From the NCBI GenBank assembly GCA_959596495.1, contig CAUFXK010000027.1, positions 1 through 23,114 of the forward strand: DNA of 23,114 bases. Reading direction: 5' to 3'. The stretch's first letter is position 1. Each line of letters begins with the position of its first letter. A program made the position numbers and the translations under genes. Below the pieces are notes generated by a model that was not told the DNA's origin, did not search any database, and saw only the letters and a list, made by a program, of their open reading frames with translations. This stretch comes from an uncultured Collinsella sp. GTDB lineage: Bacteria > Actinomycetota > Coriobacteriia > Coriobacteriales > Coriobacteriaceae. Positions 14,938-21,919 of this stretch are shown here, piece after piece.

Positions 14938-15372
14938 TTACAAAAGCTCGGCCTTGATGGTGGGACTTTCTGCGAGCTGCTCGGCTGCCTTTTCGTTGGA
15001 GCTGTCGAGTGCTGCCAGACTGCGGTAGACCCACTCGTTGACCTGGGTGTTCTTGACGCCTGCGGTCTGCATAAGGGCGCCTACCTCGCGGATTGCTGCG
15101 AACAGATCGGCCTTGGGACCCGCGAGCTCGACCTCGATACCGTGGTAGGCGGCCACGCCGCGGTTCTCACTCACGTGGTCGATAAAGCCCTTGACGGTCT
15201 CAAGCTGCTGGGCGAGAGCAGCATCATCGTCAGCGTCCAGCGCGACGAGTGCGTTCGATACCGTGAGAGCGGGATGTCCGCAGGGGACAAAGCCCTCGAT
15301 GACATCCATAGCTTCGGTAATGGTTGAGCCCAGGCCTGCGAGGGCATTGACGAGTTGCTGCTTGGTATCCAT
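14938..15372 (-). CDS. Hypothetical protein, 144 aa
   Basis: I do not recognise the family. It is a soluble, acidic, Ala-rich, probably helical protein. The beginning, MDTKQQLVNALAGLGSTITE, continues into VIEGFVPCGHPALTVSNALVALDADDD. The region QQLETVKGFIDHVSENRGVA is followed by a strand-like YHGIEVELAGPK and a further helix. There is no signal peptide or membrane segment. AAAGGA lies 5 nt before the ATG. A - strand promoter TTTGCC (15435-15430), 17 bp, TATTTT (15412-15407) is visible. Good ribosome binding site, promoter and codon use make it a real gene. It is transcribed away from ssrA. Confidence 0.75.
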   Translation of the reverse strand: MDTKQQLVNALAGLGSTITEAMDVIEGFVPCGHPALTVSNALVALDADDDAALAQQLETVKGFIDHVSENRGVAAYHGIEVELAGPKADLFAAIREVGALMQTAGVKNTQVNEWVYRSLAALDSSNEKAAEQLAESPTIKAELL

Positions 15373-15611
15373 AACGGTCCTTTCGACGGGTCAATTTTGC
15401 TTGGCGAAAATATACGTGACGCGTTCGGTGGCAAAAGTGCGAAGTGTGGTGCACATTAGGGTCTTCACAGCTCGTGCATAGAACAGCTGTCCGCTTTCAG
15501 AACGTGGTAAGATAACACTCCACAAGCGGGGCTCGCCCCGTATGTTCCTTGAAAAGTCGACGGTTATCGGGTGTTTGCAGGCCCGATACCATCCAGACTT
15601 TCCCGACATTC
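15373..15611. promoter_or_regulatory. Intergenic region with divergent promoters; ssrA promoter and leader
   Basis: Besides the - strand promoter of the hypothetical gene (15407-15435), an extended -10, TGGTAAGAT (15505-15513), is a candidate start for pre-tmRNA. Its -35 is poor. The precursor would carry hairpins at 15527-15540 (CGGGG/CCCCG), 15565-15588 (TATCGGG/CCCGATA) and 15602-15614 (CCCGA/TCGGG, overlapping the mature 5' end), which RNase P would remove. Confidence 0.4.
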
Positions 15612-15975
15612 GGGGGCGACTGGTTTCGACACGATAGCTCTGAGAGAGGAAGCAAGCCGAGGTCTCCTCGCCTCGTTAAACAGGGGTACCGTCAAATTGA
15701 ATTGACAACAACTCTTCTTTTGAGCCTATGGCTCTCGCTGCTTAATTTATAGCGGCGCGTCAACCCGGTGATTTCCCCGACACCGGCGCGACGTCATGTT
15801 AGGGGAATGCTCCTGCGCACGTAATCGGTATGGCGCAGGCTAAGACCGAACCGGTTAGGACGCCGCGAGCGTGTCGCTGCGCGCAAAGCGTCCGAGACTA
15901 AACCAGCGACTGAGCTTGGAGATGCCAATCAGGGGGCTTTCGTGGACCGGAGTTCGATTCTCCGCGCCTCCACCA
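15612..15975 (+). ncRNA. ssrA: Transfer-messenger RNA (tmRNA)
   Basis: 364-nt one-piece tmRNA that rescues stalled ribosomes and tags their products for proteolysis. The 5' end GGGGGCGACTGGTTTCGAC pairs with the 3' end CGCCTCC (15965-15971) to form the acceptor stem, followed by A and an encoded CCA (15973-15975). The T-arm CGGAG-TTCGATT-CTCCG is at 15948-15964. The tag frame ends with GCT CTC GCT GCT TAA (ALAA, stop at 15743-15745). Reading back, the frame is open to a TGA at 15698, so the tag is probably DNNSSFEPMALAA, with GAC at 15704 as resume codon. That is position 93 of the RNA, close to the usual place. GAC rather than an Ala codon is unusual and uncertain. Confidence 0.95.
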
Positions 15976-15985
15976 TACGTAACAG

Positions 15986-16017
15986 GCAGGTAGATACTTA
16001 TATCTACCTGCTTTTTT
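15986..16017 (+). terminator. Intrinsic terminator of ssrA
   Basis: Perfect 11-bp stem GCAGGTAGATA (15986-15996) / TATCTACCTGC (16001-16011) with loop CTTA, followed by TTTTTT (16012-16017). Confidence 0.92.
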
Positions 16018-16032
16018 ATTTCCAGTTCGTAC

Positions 16033-16049
16033 CGCGGAGAATCGAACTC
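16033..16049 (-). repeat. Inverted copy of the tmRNA T-arm
   Basis: Seventeen bases here are the exact reverse complement of 15950-15966 (GAGTTCGATTCTCCGCG), the T-arm and start of the acceptor strand of ssrA. The ssrA terminator lies between the two copies. A third, direct copy of 12 bases (GATTCTCCGCGC) lies at 16154-16165. Integrative elements often use the ssrA 3' end as attachment site, but those scars are direct repeats. The inverted order is unexplained. Confidence 0.75.
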
Positions 16050-16058
16050 TATGCAGGG

Positions 16059-16148
16059 CGCGGGCGTTAAGCAAACGCGAAGCGTTTGTAGCCCGCGGGC
16101 GAGGGCGGCGGCAGCCGGCCGAAGCCGGCGCGGATTTGCGAAGCAAAT
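16059..16148. repeat. Cluster of three GAA-capped hairpins
   Basis: Three hairpins follow one another: CAAACGC-GAA-GCGTTTG (16072-16088, nested in the outer stem CGCGGGC 16059-16065 / GCCCGCG 16091-16097), GCCGGC-CGAA-GCCGGC (16114-16129) and ATTTGC-GAA-GCAAAT (16134-16148). The first and third contain GCGAAGC, a known very stable DNA mini-hairpin. The cluster is bounded by CGCGGAGAATC (16033-16043) and its inverse GATTCTCCGCG (16154-16164). No coding potential is seen. Confidence 0.65.
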
Positions 16149-16236
16149 ACGCGGATTCTCCGCGCAAAGCTTCAACCCTATGCAGATGCGATGCCGATCG
16201 GACTGCAGCCTGCCATGCCCCGCGCCAACGTCGCCC

Positions 16237-16484
16237 CAGGCGGAAAATCCATCCCAGAATTCCGGCTCAGACTGGGATGCGGTTTCCGGATGACGTTTCA
16301 AGCGGAAACCGCATCCCGGAATCGACGCTCGGAATGGGATTCATTTTCCGGAAGACGCCTCAAGCGGAAAGTTCATCCCGGAATCCGCGCTCAGAACGGG
16401 ACACGCTTTCCCAACGGCGGTCCAAGCGGACAGCGCATCCCGTAATCCCGCCTCAAACTGGGACGCACTTTCCGCTTCACCTGC
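16237..16484. repeat. Tandem array of four 62-bp units
   Basis: Units begin at 16237, 16299, 16361 and 16423, exactly 62 bp apart, each opening with CAAGCGGA (CAGGCGGA in the first). Shared blocks are GGAAA, CATCCC, AAT, GCTCAGA, GGGA and TTTCC in fixed order. The right half of one unit pairs with the left half of the next: GGGATGCGGTTTCCG (16274-16288) is the perfect complement of 16304-16318, and later junctions pair at about 11-12 of 15 positions. The period is not a multiple of three, so it is not coding. A decayed fragment (CCATCCCAAAACTGGG) follows near 16509-16524. Confidence 0.8.
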
Positions 16485-16560
16485 CGCCTCGAAAAACCTG
16501 CGCGCCCTCCATCCCAAAACTGGGTAGAAGAAGGCCAAAACGCAATCGCAGGAGGTCAAT

Positions 16561-17439
16561 ATGACTGCAGAAGATAAGGCAAAGAACGCCGGCAAGGTCG
16601 CGCTCGTCTTGGAGGGCGGCAGTTTTCGTGGGCAGTTTACCGCCGGCGTGCTCGACGTTCTCATGGAGGCCGGTGTCGAAATTCCGGCGGTATATGGCGT
16701 ATCGGCCGGTGCGCTCAACGGCGTCAACTACAAGTCACACCAGATCGGTCGCGTCAATCGCATCAACCTGACCTTCTGCAATGACAACCGCTACATGGGT
16801 GCCGCATCCTTCGCATCCACGGGCTCCATCGTGGGTTACGACTTTATCTTCAACGATATCCAGGACCGCCTGGATCCCTTTGACAACGAGGCGTTCGACG
16901 CGAGCCCCATCGAGATGTACGCCGTCGCGACGGACATGCTCTTTGGAACCGCCGCGTACCTGCCGGTCAAAAGCGCCGTGCTCGACCTCGACGCCGTGCG
17001 CGCTTCGACGTCGCTGCCGTTGGTGACGCCGCCGGTCGAGATCGACGGGCACAAATACGTCGACGGCGGCGTAGCCGATTCGGTTCCTATCGAGTATGTG
17101 CTCGAGGAGGCGGGCTTCGATCGCGCGGTCGTCATCGTCACCCAGGACCGCTCGTATGAGAAAAAGCCCTACGAGTTTTTGCCGGCGGCGCGTGCGCGCT
17201 ATGCCGACTACCCCTATCTGCTCGAGGCTATCGAGACGCGCCACGACCGCTATAACCTCCAGCGCATGCACCTGTGGAAGTATGAGCGCGAGGGCCGCGC
17301 ACTGGTCGTTGCTCCGCAAAAGCCGGTCGAGGTCGGCCATGTCGAGCATGATCCGGCCAAGCTTCTCGACCTGTATATCCAGGGCCGCCAGGAGGCAAAG
17401 CGCTTGCTGGGAGATATCGAGGCTTTTGTCGAGCGTTAA
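16561..17439 (+). CDS. Patatin-like phospholipase
   Basis: 292-aa patatin-family acyl hydrolase, predicted to be cytoplasmic or membrane-peripheral since no signal peptide is present. It has an oxyanion-hole glycine loop (LEGGSFRGQF, 17-26), nucleophile Ser48 in GVSAG (46-50) and catalytic Asp168 in DGG (168-170), the complete Ser-Asp dyad. The later region YPYLLEAIETRHDRYN is typical of the bacterial YjjU/RssA-like subgroup. Natural lipid substrate unknown. AGGAGG 5 nt before the ATG is an excellent ribosome binding site. No promoter is obvious in the 76 bp after the 62-bp array. It stands alone before the rplM operon, without a clear terminator. Confidence 0.9.
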   Translation: MTAEDKAKNAGKVALVLEGGSFRGQFTAGVLDVLMEAGVEIPAVYGVSAGALNGVNYKSHQIGRVNRINLTFCNDNRYMGAASFASTGSIVGYDFIFNDIQDRLDPFDNEAFDASPIEMYAVATDMLFGTAAYLPVKSAVLDLDAVRASTSLPLVTPPVEIDGHKYVDGGVADSVPIEYVLEEAGFDRAVVIVTQDRSYEKKPYEFLPAARARYADYPYLLEAIETRHDRYNLQRMHLWKYEREGRALVVAPQKPVEVGHVEHDPAKLLDLYIQGRQEAKRLLGDIEAFVER

Positions 17440-17502
17440 CGCTGCGACATCACGGCTCGTGGATGACATGTGCAGAAACTCTGGTCGGAGCCAAAATACC
17501 TG

Positions 17503-17530
17503 TTGACTCGTACGGCGAGCGGGGTAATAT
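17503..17530 (+). promoter_or_regulatory. Promoter of rplM-rpsI
   Basis: TTGACT (17503-17508), a 16-bp spacer and TAATAT (17525-17530). A strong promoter is expected for ribosomal protein genes. The transcript would have a leader of about 60 nt. Confidence 0.7.
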
Positions 17531-17541
17531 GGACGGGTTAC

Positions 17542-17567
17542 TTGCAGAGCCCCGTGAATCTCTGTAA
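17542..17567 (+). promoter_or_regulatory. Leader hairpin of rplM
   Basis: Stem TTGCAGAG (17542-17549) / CTCTGTAA (17560-17567) with one G-U pair and a 10-nt loop lies between promoter and start codon. Ribosomal protein L13 binds and represses its own leader in other bacteria. This hairpin is a candidate for such control, but I cannot match it to a defined L13 leader. Confidence 0.4.
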
Positions 17568-17596
17568 CAACACGTACTGTACATGGAGGAGTCTAA

Positions 17597-18040
17597 GTGA
17601 TTTCGAAATCGACTCACTACGCCAAGCAGGGCGAGGTCCAGCGCAACTGGGTTCTCGTCGACGCCGATGGTGCTGTCCTGGGCCGTCTTGCCACCCAGAT
17701 CGCAATGATCCTGCGCGGTAAGAACAAGCCCCAGTTCACGCCCAACAGCGACTGCGGCGACTTCGTTGTCGTCATCAACGCCGATAAGGTCCAGCTTACC
17801 GGTAACAAGGCCGACACGAAGACCTATTATCGCCACAGCGGCTACAACGGCGGCCTCAAGGCTGAGAGCTTCCGCCAGGCTATGGAGAAGCACCCGGAGA
17901 AGGTTATCGAGCGCGCCGTTCGCGGTATGCTGCCCAAGACCACCCTCGGCCGTGCCCAGATGACCAAGCTTAAGGTCTACGCTGGTGCCGAGCATCCGCA
18001 TGCTGCCCAGAACCCCACGAAGATTGAGCTGGAGGCTTAA
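17597..18040 (+). CDS. rplM: 50S ribosomal protein L13 (uL13)
   Basis: 147-aa large-subunit protein that binds 23S rRNA early in assembly. The N-terminal RNWVLVDADGAVLGRLATQIA, the YYRHSGYNGGLK block and the RAVRGMLPKTTLGR block are diagnostic, and the length is normal. The start is GTG 17597, with GGAGGA about 7 nt upstream. No ATG in the region offers a better choice. It is followed after 2 bp by rpsI, the near-universal L13-S9 pair. Confidence 0.97.
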   Translation: MISKSTHYAKQGEVQRNWVLVDADGAVLGRLATQIAMILRGKNKPQFTPNSDCGDFVVVINADKVQLTGNKADTKTYYRHSGYNGGLKAESFRQAMEKHPEKVIERAVRGMLPKTTLGRAQMTKLKVYAGAEHPHAAQNPTKIELEA

Positions 18041-18042
18041 AG

Positions 18043-18438
<396 letters not shown>

Positions 18439-18468
18439 GGTTTTATCTCCTTACGAGATACAATGTAC

Positions 18469-18512
18469 AAGCGGGGCCTGCCGATTCCTCGGCGGGTCCC
18501 GCTTTTCTTTTT
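18469..18512 (+). terminator. Intrinsic terminator of rplM-rpsI
   Basis: 16-bp stem 18469-18484 / 18489-18504 (AAGCGGGGCCTGCCGA, loop TTCC), complete in RNA with two G-U pairs, followed by TTCTTTTT (18505-18512). A small hairpin, TATCTC/GAGATA (18444-18460), lies between it and the rpsI stop. Confidence 0.9.
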
Positions 18513-18561
18513 CGACTAGGGTGGGCGGTTGTATATCGCCTGCTAGGGAAGGAGCGATCCT

Positions 18562-19899
18562 ATGCCCCAGAACATCTTCGGTACCGATGGCGTCCGTGGC
18601 GTCGCCAACGCCGACCTCTCGTGCGACCTCGCGTTTCGCCTGGGCCGCGCGGCGACCAAGTTCCTTGGCCCAGACATCTGCATCGGCCGCGATACGCGTC
18701 TTTCGGGCACCATGCTCGAGAGCGCTCTGACTGCCGGCATCATGGCCGAGGGCGGCCGTCCGCACTGCTGCGGCGTCATCCCCACGCCTGCCGTGGCGCT
18801 GCTCACCGTCCAGAACGAGCTCGATGGCGGCATCGTCATCTCTGCTTCGCATAATCCGCCGGAGTTCAACGGCATCAAGTTCTTTAGCCGCAAGGGCATG
18901 AAGCTTCCCGATGCGGTCGAGGAAGAGATCAGCGCCTGGGTCATGTCCGAGGAAGCCATGGCTGCCGACACGCTGCCGACCGGTGCCGGCGTGGGTCACA
19001 TCATCAAGATGAAAGACGCCCGCAAGGCATATGTCGACCACGCCATCGATACGCTTGATGGCCTGAGGCTCGATGGCCTAGTCGTTGCCGTCGACTGCGG
19101 CCATGGCGCTTCTTGCCAGACCACGCCCGCCGCGCTGCAGCGCCTGGGCGCCACGGTCCATGCCATCAACACCGATTACTGTGGCACCGACATTAACGTT
19201 GAGTGCGGCTCCACTCACCTTGAGCCCCTGCGCGAGCTCGTGCTGCGCACCCATGCCGATATCGGCCTGGCTCACGACGGCGATGCCGACCGCGTGCTGT
19301 TCGTGGACAGCGAGGGCAACGAGATCGACGGTGACTACATCCTGGCTATCTGCGGTTCTGATCTCGCCGCTCGCGGCAAACTCGCCAACTCCGAGATCGT
19401 CTCGACCGTCATGTGCAACCTTGGCTTCTCCATCGCTATGAAGGAGCAGGGCTTCGAAATGGTTCAGACCGCTGTGGGCGACCGTTATGTTCTTGAGCGT
19501 ATGCTCGCGGACGGCGCCGTCATCGGCGGCGAGCAGTCTGGCCACATCATCTTCCTGGAGCACAACACCACCGGTGACGGTCTGGTGACGGCTCTGCAGC
19601 TGCTGGCCGTGCTCAAGCGCACCGGTCGTACCCTCACCGATCTTGCCGGCATCATGAAGAAGTACCCGCAGGTACTCGTCAACGTGCATTCCGACAACAA
19701 GGCTGGTCTGGATGATTGCCAGCCCATCTGGGATGCCGTCGCTGCTGCCGAGAAGGAGCTCAATGGTCGCGGCCGCATCTTGGTGCGCCCGAGCGGTACC
19801 GAGCCGCTGGTCCGCGTTATGGCCGAGGCCGAGACGCACGAGCTGACCCAGCGCGTTGTTGACGACATCGTCGAGGTTGTCAAGCGCGAACTTCCCTAA
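18562..19899 (+). CDS. glmM: Phosphoglucosamine mutase
   Basis: 445-aa alpha-D-phosphohexomutase that converts glucosamine-6-phosphate to glucosamine-1-phosphate on the way to UDP-GlcNAc and peptidoglycan. It has FGTDGVRG (6-13), phosphoserine loop SASHNP with Ser96 (94-99), Mg-binding DGDADR (239-244), sugar-specificity loop GGEQSGH (322-328) and phosphate-binding RPSGTEP (409-415). The length is standard. GGAAGGAG precedes ATG 18562. It follows rplM-rpsI beyond a terminator. A faint TATATC at about 18533 could be a -10, but no clear promoter is seen, so part of its expression may come from read-through. Confidence 0.97.
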   Translation: MPQNIFGTDGVRGVANADLSCDLAFRLGRAATKFLGPDICIGRDTRLSGTMLESALTAGIMAEGGRPHCCGVIPTPAVALLTVQNELDGGIVISASHNPPEFNGIKFFSRKGMKLPDAVEEEISAWVMSEEAMAADTLPTGAGVGHIIKMKDARKAYVDHAIDTLDGLRLDGLVVAVDCGHGASCQTTPAALQRLGATVHAINTDYCGTDINVECGSTHLEPLRELVLRTHADIGLAHDGDADRVLFVDSEGNEIDGDYILAICGSDLAARGKLANSEIVSTVMCNLGFSIAMKEQGFEMVQTAVGDRYVLERMLADGAVIGGEQSGHIIFLEHNTTGDGLVTALQLLAVLKRTGRTLTDLAGIMKKYPQVLVNVHSDNKAGLDDCQPIWDAVAAAEKELNGRGRILVRPSGTEPLVRVMAEAETHELTQRVVDDIVEVVKRELP

Positions 19900-19929
19900 T
19901 GGTCAAAAACGAGTGCCAAGTGGTAAACT
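19900..19929 (+). promoter_or_regulatory. Candidate promoter of the EIIA gene
   Basis: TGGTCA (19900-19905), an 18-bp spacer and TAAACT (19924-19929), preceded by TGG as an extended -10. It lies directly after the glmM stop. No terminator separates glmM from this gene, so co-transcription is also possible. Confidence 0.4.
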
Positions 19930-19970
19930 GTTAAGGCTATTTTGGTCGATTGGTATGTCCGAGGGGGAGC

Positions 19971-20468
19971 ATGTTCACTAAAGTCCTAAGGTCTTTTGGT
20001 ATGCGTGGTCGAGTCCTTACGCTGGATGCTCCCATCTCGGGCGACGTCATTCCGCTCTCCGAGGTAAACGACCAGACATTTGCCACCGGCCTTTTGGGCC
20101 AGGGCGTGGCGATTCAGCCTACCGGCACGCGTGTGATTGCACCGGCTGATGCCAAGGTCGAGGCCATTTTTCCTACGGGACACGCTGTTGCGCTTAACAC
20201 GGTCGATGGCTTGGACGTGCTCATCCACGTTGGTTTGGACACTGTTCAGCTTGAGGGCAAACACTTTACCGTACATGCGCAAGTGGGTGACATCGTCCAT
20301 AAGGGCGATGTGCTCATTGAGTTCGATCGCGAGGCAATTGCTGCCGAGGGCTATGATGTGACGGTTCCCATCTTGGTGTGCAACTCCGTTGAGTTCTCGA
20401 GCATCAAGGGCTCCGTTGGCGTGCATGTCGAAGAGATGGACCAGCTCATCGTTGCTCGCGAGCGCTAG
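19971..20468 (+). CDS. PTS glucose-family EIIA phosphocarrier (stand-alone)
   Basis: 165-aa EIIA-Glc domain protein that receives phosphate from HPr and passes it to EIIB of a glucose, GlcNAc or related PTS permease. The active-site histidine is His86 in VLIHVGLDTVQLEG and the supporting His71 is in GHAVAL. GDVIPLSEVND and APADAKVEAIFPTGHA are family-typical. No EIIB or EIIC domain is attached, so the partner permease is encoded elsewhere. ATG 19971 is supported by GAGGGGGAG. A TTG-initiated extension from 19950 has no such support. Its place beside nagB suggests an amino-sugar link, and a Crr-like regulatory role is possible. Confidence 0.93.
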   Translation: MFTKVLRSFGMRGRVLTLDAPISGDVIPLSEVNDQTFATGLLGQGVAIQPTGTRVIAPADAKVEAIFPTGHAVALNTVDGLDVLIHVGLDTVQLEGKHFTVHAQVGDIVHKGDVLIEFDREAIAAEGYDVTVPILVCNSVEFSSIKGSVGVHVEEMDQLIVARER

Positions 20469-20740
20469 CAAGTGCACGTGGCCATTAGCCTACAATTCAA
20501 ACACGTTTACGGAGGGCGCCCTTGAAAGAGGGCGCCCTCCGTGGCAAGATGGGAAACGTCCGAGGCTAAACAGCTTTGGGTCACCGTGGACGGGCAGGGG
20601 CCTCGACGCGGCTAGACACGAGACACATACATTACGCGACCTCGCCCTGGTGGCCGCACACGTTGGTTGCGGCCGACGCGGGCCGCGGGCAAGTGCTTGT
20701 AAGGGGAGCCTTGCCTCTCTTGTACGAGAAAGGACGCGTA
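20469..20740 (+). promoter_or_regulatory. Structured 270-bp region and probable leader of nagB
   Basis: TACAAT (20491-20496) may be a -10 without a good -35. It is followed by a perfect 13-bp stem ACGGAGGGCGCCC (20509-20521) / 20530-20542 with an 8-nt loop and no T-run. Further on, CGTCC (20557-20561) can pair with GGACG (20588-20592). Alternatively CGT-CGAGGC (20557-20566, C60 bulged) can pair with GCCTCGACG (20600-20608). GGCCGCA/TGCGGCC (20652-20658 / 20668-20674) forms another stem. The mutually exclusive pairings suggest an RNA switch, but I recognise no named class, and it lacks the glmS ribozyme core. Confidence 0.4.
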
Positions 20741-21469
20741 ATGAAGATCATTAAAGCTAAAGACTACGAGGATATGAGCCGCAAGGCCGCCAATATCATC
20801 TCGGCGCAGGTTATCCTCAAGCCCGACTGTGTGCTGGGTCTTGCCACCGGCTCCACCCCGATCGGTGCCTACAAGCAGCTCGCTGCTTGGTACGAGAAGG
20901 GCGACGTCGACTTTGCCGAGGTCAGCACCTACAACCTGGACGAGTATCGCGGTCTTTCGCACGACGATCCCCAGAGCTATCACTACTTCATGCGTGAGAA
21001 CTTCTTCGATCACATCAACATCGACCTGAACAACACGCATGTGCCCGACGGTTCCAACCCCGACGCCACCGCTGCCTGCTCTGAGTACGACAAGATCGTC
21101 GCCGCCGCCGGTTACCCGGATCTGCAGCTGCTCGGCATTGGCAACAACGGCCACATCGGCTTCAACGAGCCCGATGACCACTTCTCCAAGGGCACGCACT
21201 GCGTCGACCTCACCGAGAGCACCATTCAGGCCAACAGCCGCCTGTTCGACAGCATCGACGATGTTCCCCGTCAGGCCTACACCATGGGTACCCAGACCAT
21301 CATGTATGCCCGCATGATCCTGGTCGTCGCCAACGGCGAGGCCAAGGCTCAGGCCGTGCATGACATGTGCTATGGTCCGGTTACGCCCGCGTGCCCGGCT
21401 TCGATCCTGCAGCTGCACACTAACTGCGTCGTCGTTGCTGATGAGGCCGCTCTTTCGCTCTGCGAGTAA
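20741..21469 (+). CDS. nagB: Glucosamine-6-phosphate deaminase
   Basis: 242-aa enzyme that converts glucosamine-6-phosphate to fructose-6-phosphate and ammonia, feeding amino sugars into glycolysis. It has the substrate loop LGLATGSTPIG (32-42), Asp67 in NLDEYRG (the proton-transfer Asp), and the GIGNNGHIGFNEP block with His138 and Glu143. At the place of E. coli Asp141 this protein has Asn136, a position that also varies in Gram-positive NagB. It is slightly shorter than E. coli NagB and lacks its allosteric tail. ATG 20741 has GAAAGGA 6 nt upstream. An open frame continues upstream to 20576, but that part has no family similarity and no ribosome binding site. Confidence 0.96.
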   Translation: MKIIKAKDYEDMSRKAANIISAQVILKPDCVLGLATGSTPIGAYKQLAAWYEKGDVDFAEVSTYNLDEYRGLSHDDPQSYHYFMRENFFDHINIDLNNTHVPDGSNPDATAACSEYDKIVAAAGYPDLQLLGIGNNGHIGFNEPDDHFSKGTHCVDLTESTIQANSRLFDSIDDVPRQAYTMGTQTIMYARMILVVANGEAKAQAVHDMCYGPVTPACPASILQLHTNCVVVADEAALSLCE

Positions 21470-21498
21470 CGCGACCAAGCAATCTTACATAGCTTTTC

Positions 21499-21528
21499 AA
21501 AAGGCCCTCGCTTTGCGGGGGCCTTTTT
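21499..21528 (+). terminator. Intrinsic terminator of nagB
   Basis: 13-bp stem AAAAGGCCCTCGC (21499-21511) / 21515-21527 with loop TTT and one U-G pair. The right arm ends in TTTTT (21524-21528). Confidence 0.88.
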
Positions 21529-21919
21529 AGTGGACATGGGCCGTGGCGCATGCATGACGGAAATCTTGCCGCATGCTTGACTGGTGGGTTCTAAATTATT
21601 CGATTCATTCTATAGCAGATTCTATGCATATTTACCACCATAGAGTCGCAGGCGGTAGCGAGAAGTAGGCGAGTTGCGCAACTCAAATAAAAATAGCCGA
21701 CTGCGCTACACTGCAAATGGGATGGGACATGCTGGCAAGCGCATTGACCTGCGCAAAGACCTATTGGTCGGGGGATAAGTTACCATCGGGCCTCGCTGTA
21801 CAAAAACTTGCCAAACACGTACCGGCAGACAACCATAAAACTCTATGTCGCGCTATTCACGGGATGGTTCATATGGTCCTGCAGTTACGGTGTCCATATG
21901 GTCGAGTTGAGGAGCAGGC
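21529..21919. other. Gene-free region before the LuxR-type regulator
   Basis: About 390 bp, AT-rich between 21590 and 21640. I see no convincing promoter: TTGACT at 21577 lacks a partner -10. CATATGGTC occurs twice, at 21870-21878 and 21895-21903 (25 bp apart, palindromic CATATG core), and may bind a regulator close to the next start. An 80-codon frame at 21717-21959 has no ribosome binding site and overlaps the next gene. Confidence 0.4.

Noticed and set aside
15950..16049. Classical phage or ICE attachment site pair at ssrA
   Set aside because: The long T-arm copy is inverted, there is no integrase, and no element lies between the copies, so a functional att pair is not supported.
16237..16484. 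Possible CRISPR array
   Set aside because: The whole 62-bp unit repeats, with no alternation of constant repeat and unique spacer, units are degenerate, and no cas gene is near.
16136..16564. Open frame of 142 codons across the 62-bp array
   Set aside because: It is a by-product of GC-rich repeats: no ribosome binding site, low-complexity basic translation, the period is not a multiple of three, and it overlaps the lipase start.
20576..20740. N-terminal extension of NagB
   Set aside because: The extension has no NagB similarity and no ribosome binding site, whereas ATG 20741 has a good one and gives the normal length.
20469..20740. glmS ribozyme or another named riboswitch before nagB
   Set aside because: I could not find the conserved glmS core, nor motifs of c-di-GMP, cobalamin, ZTP or guanidine riboswitches.
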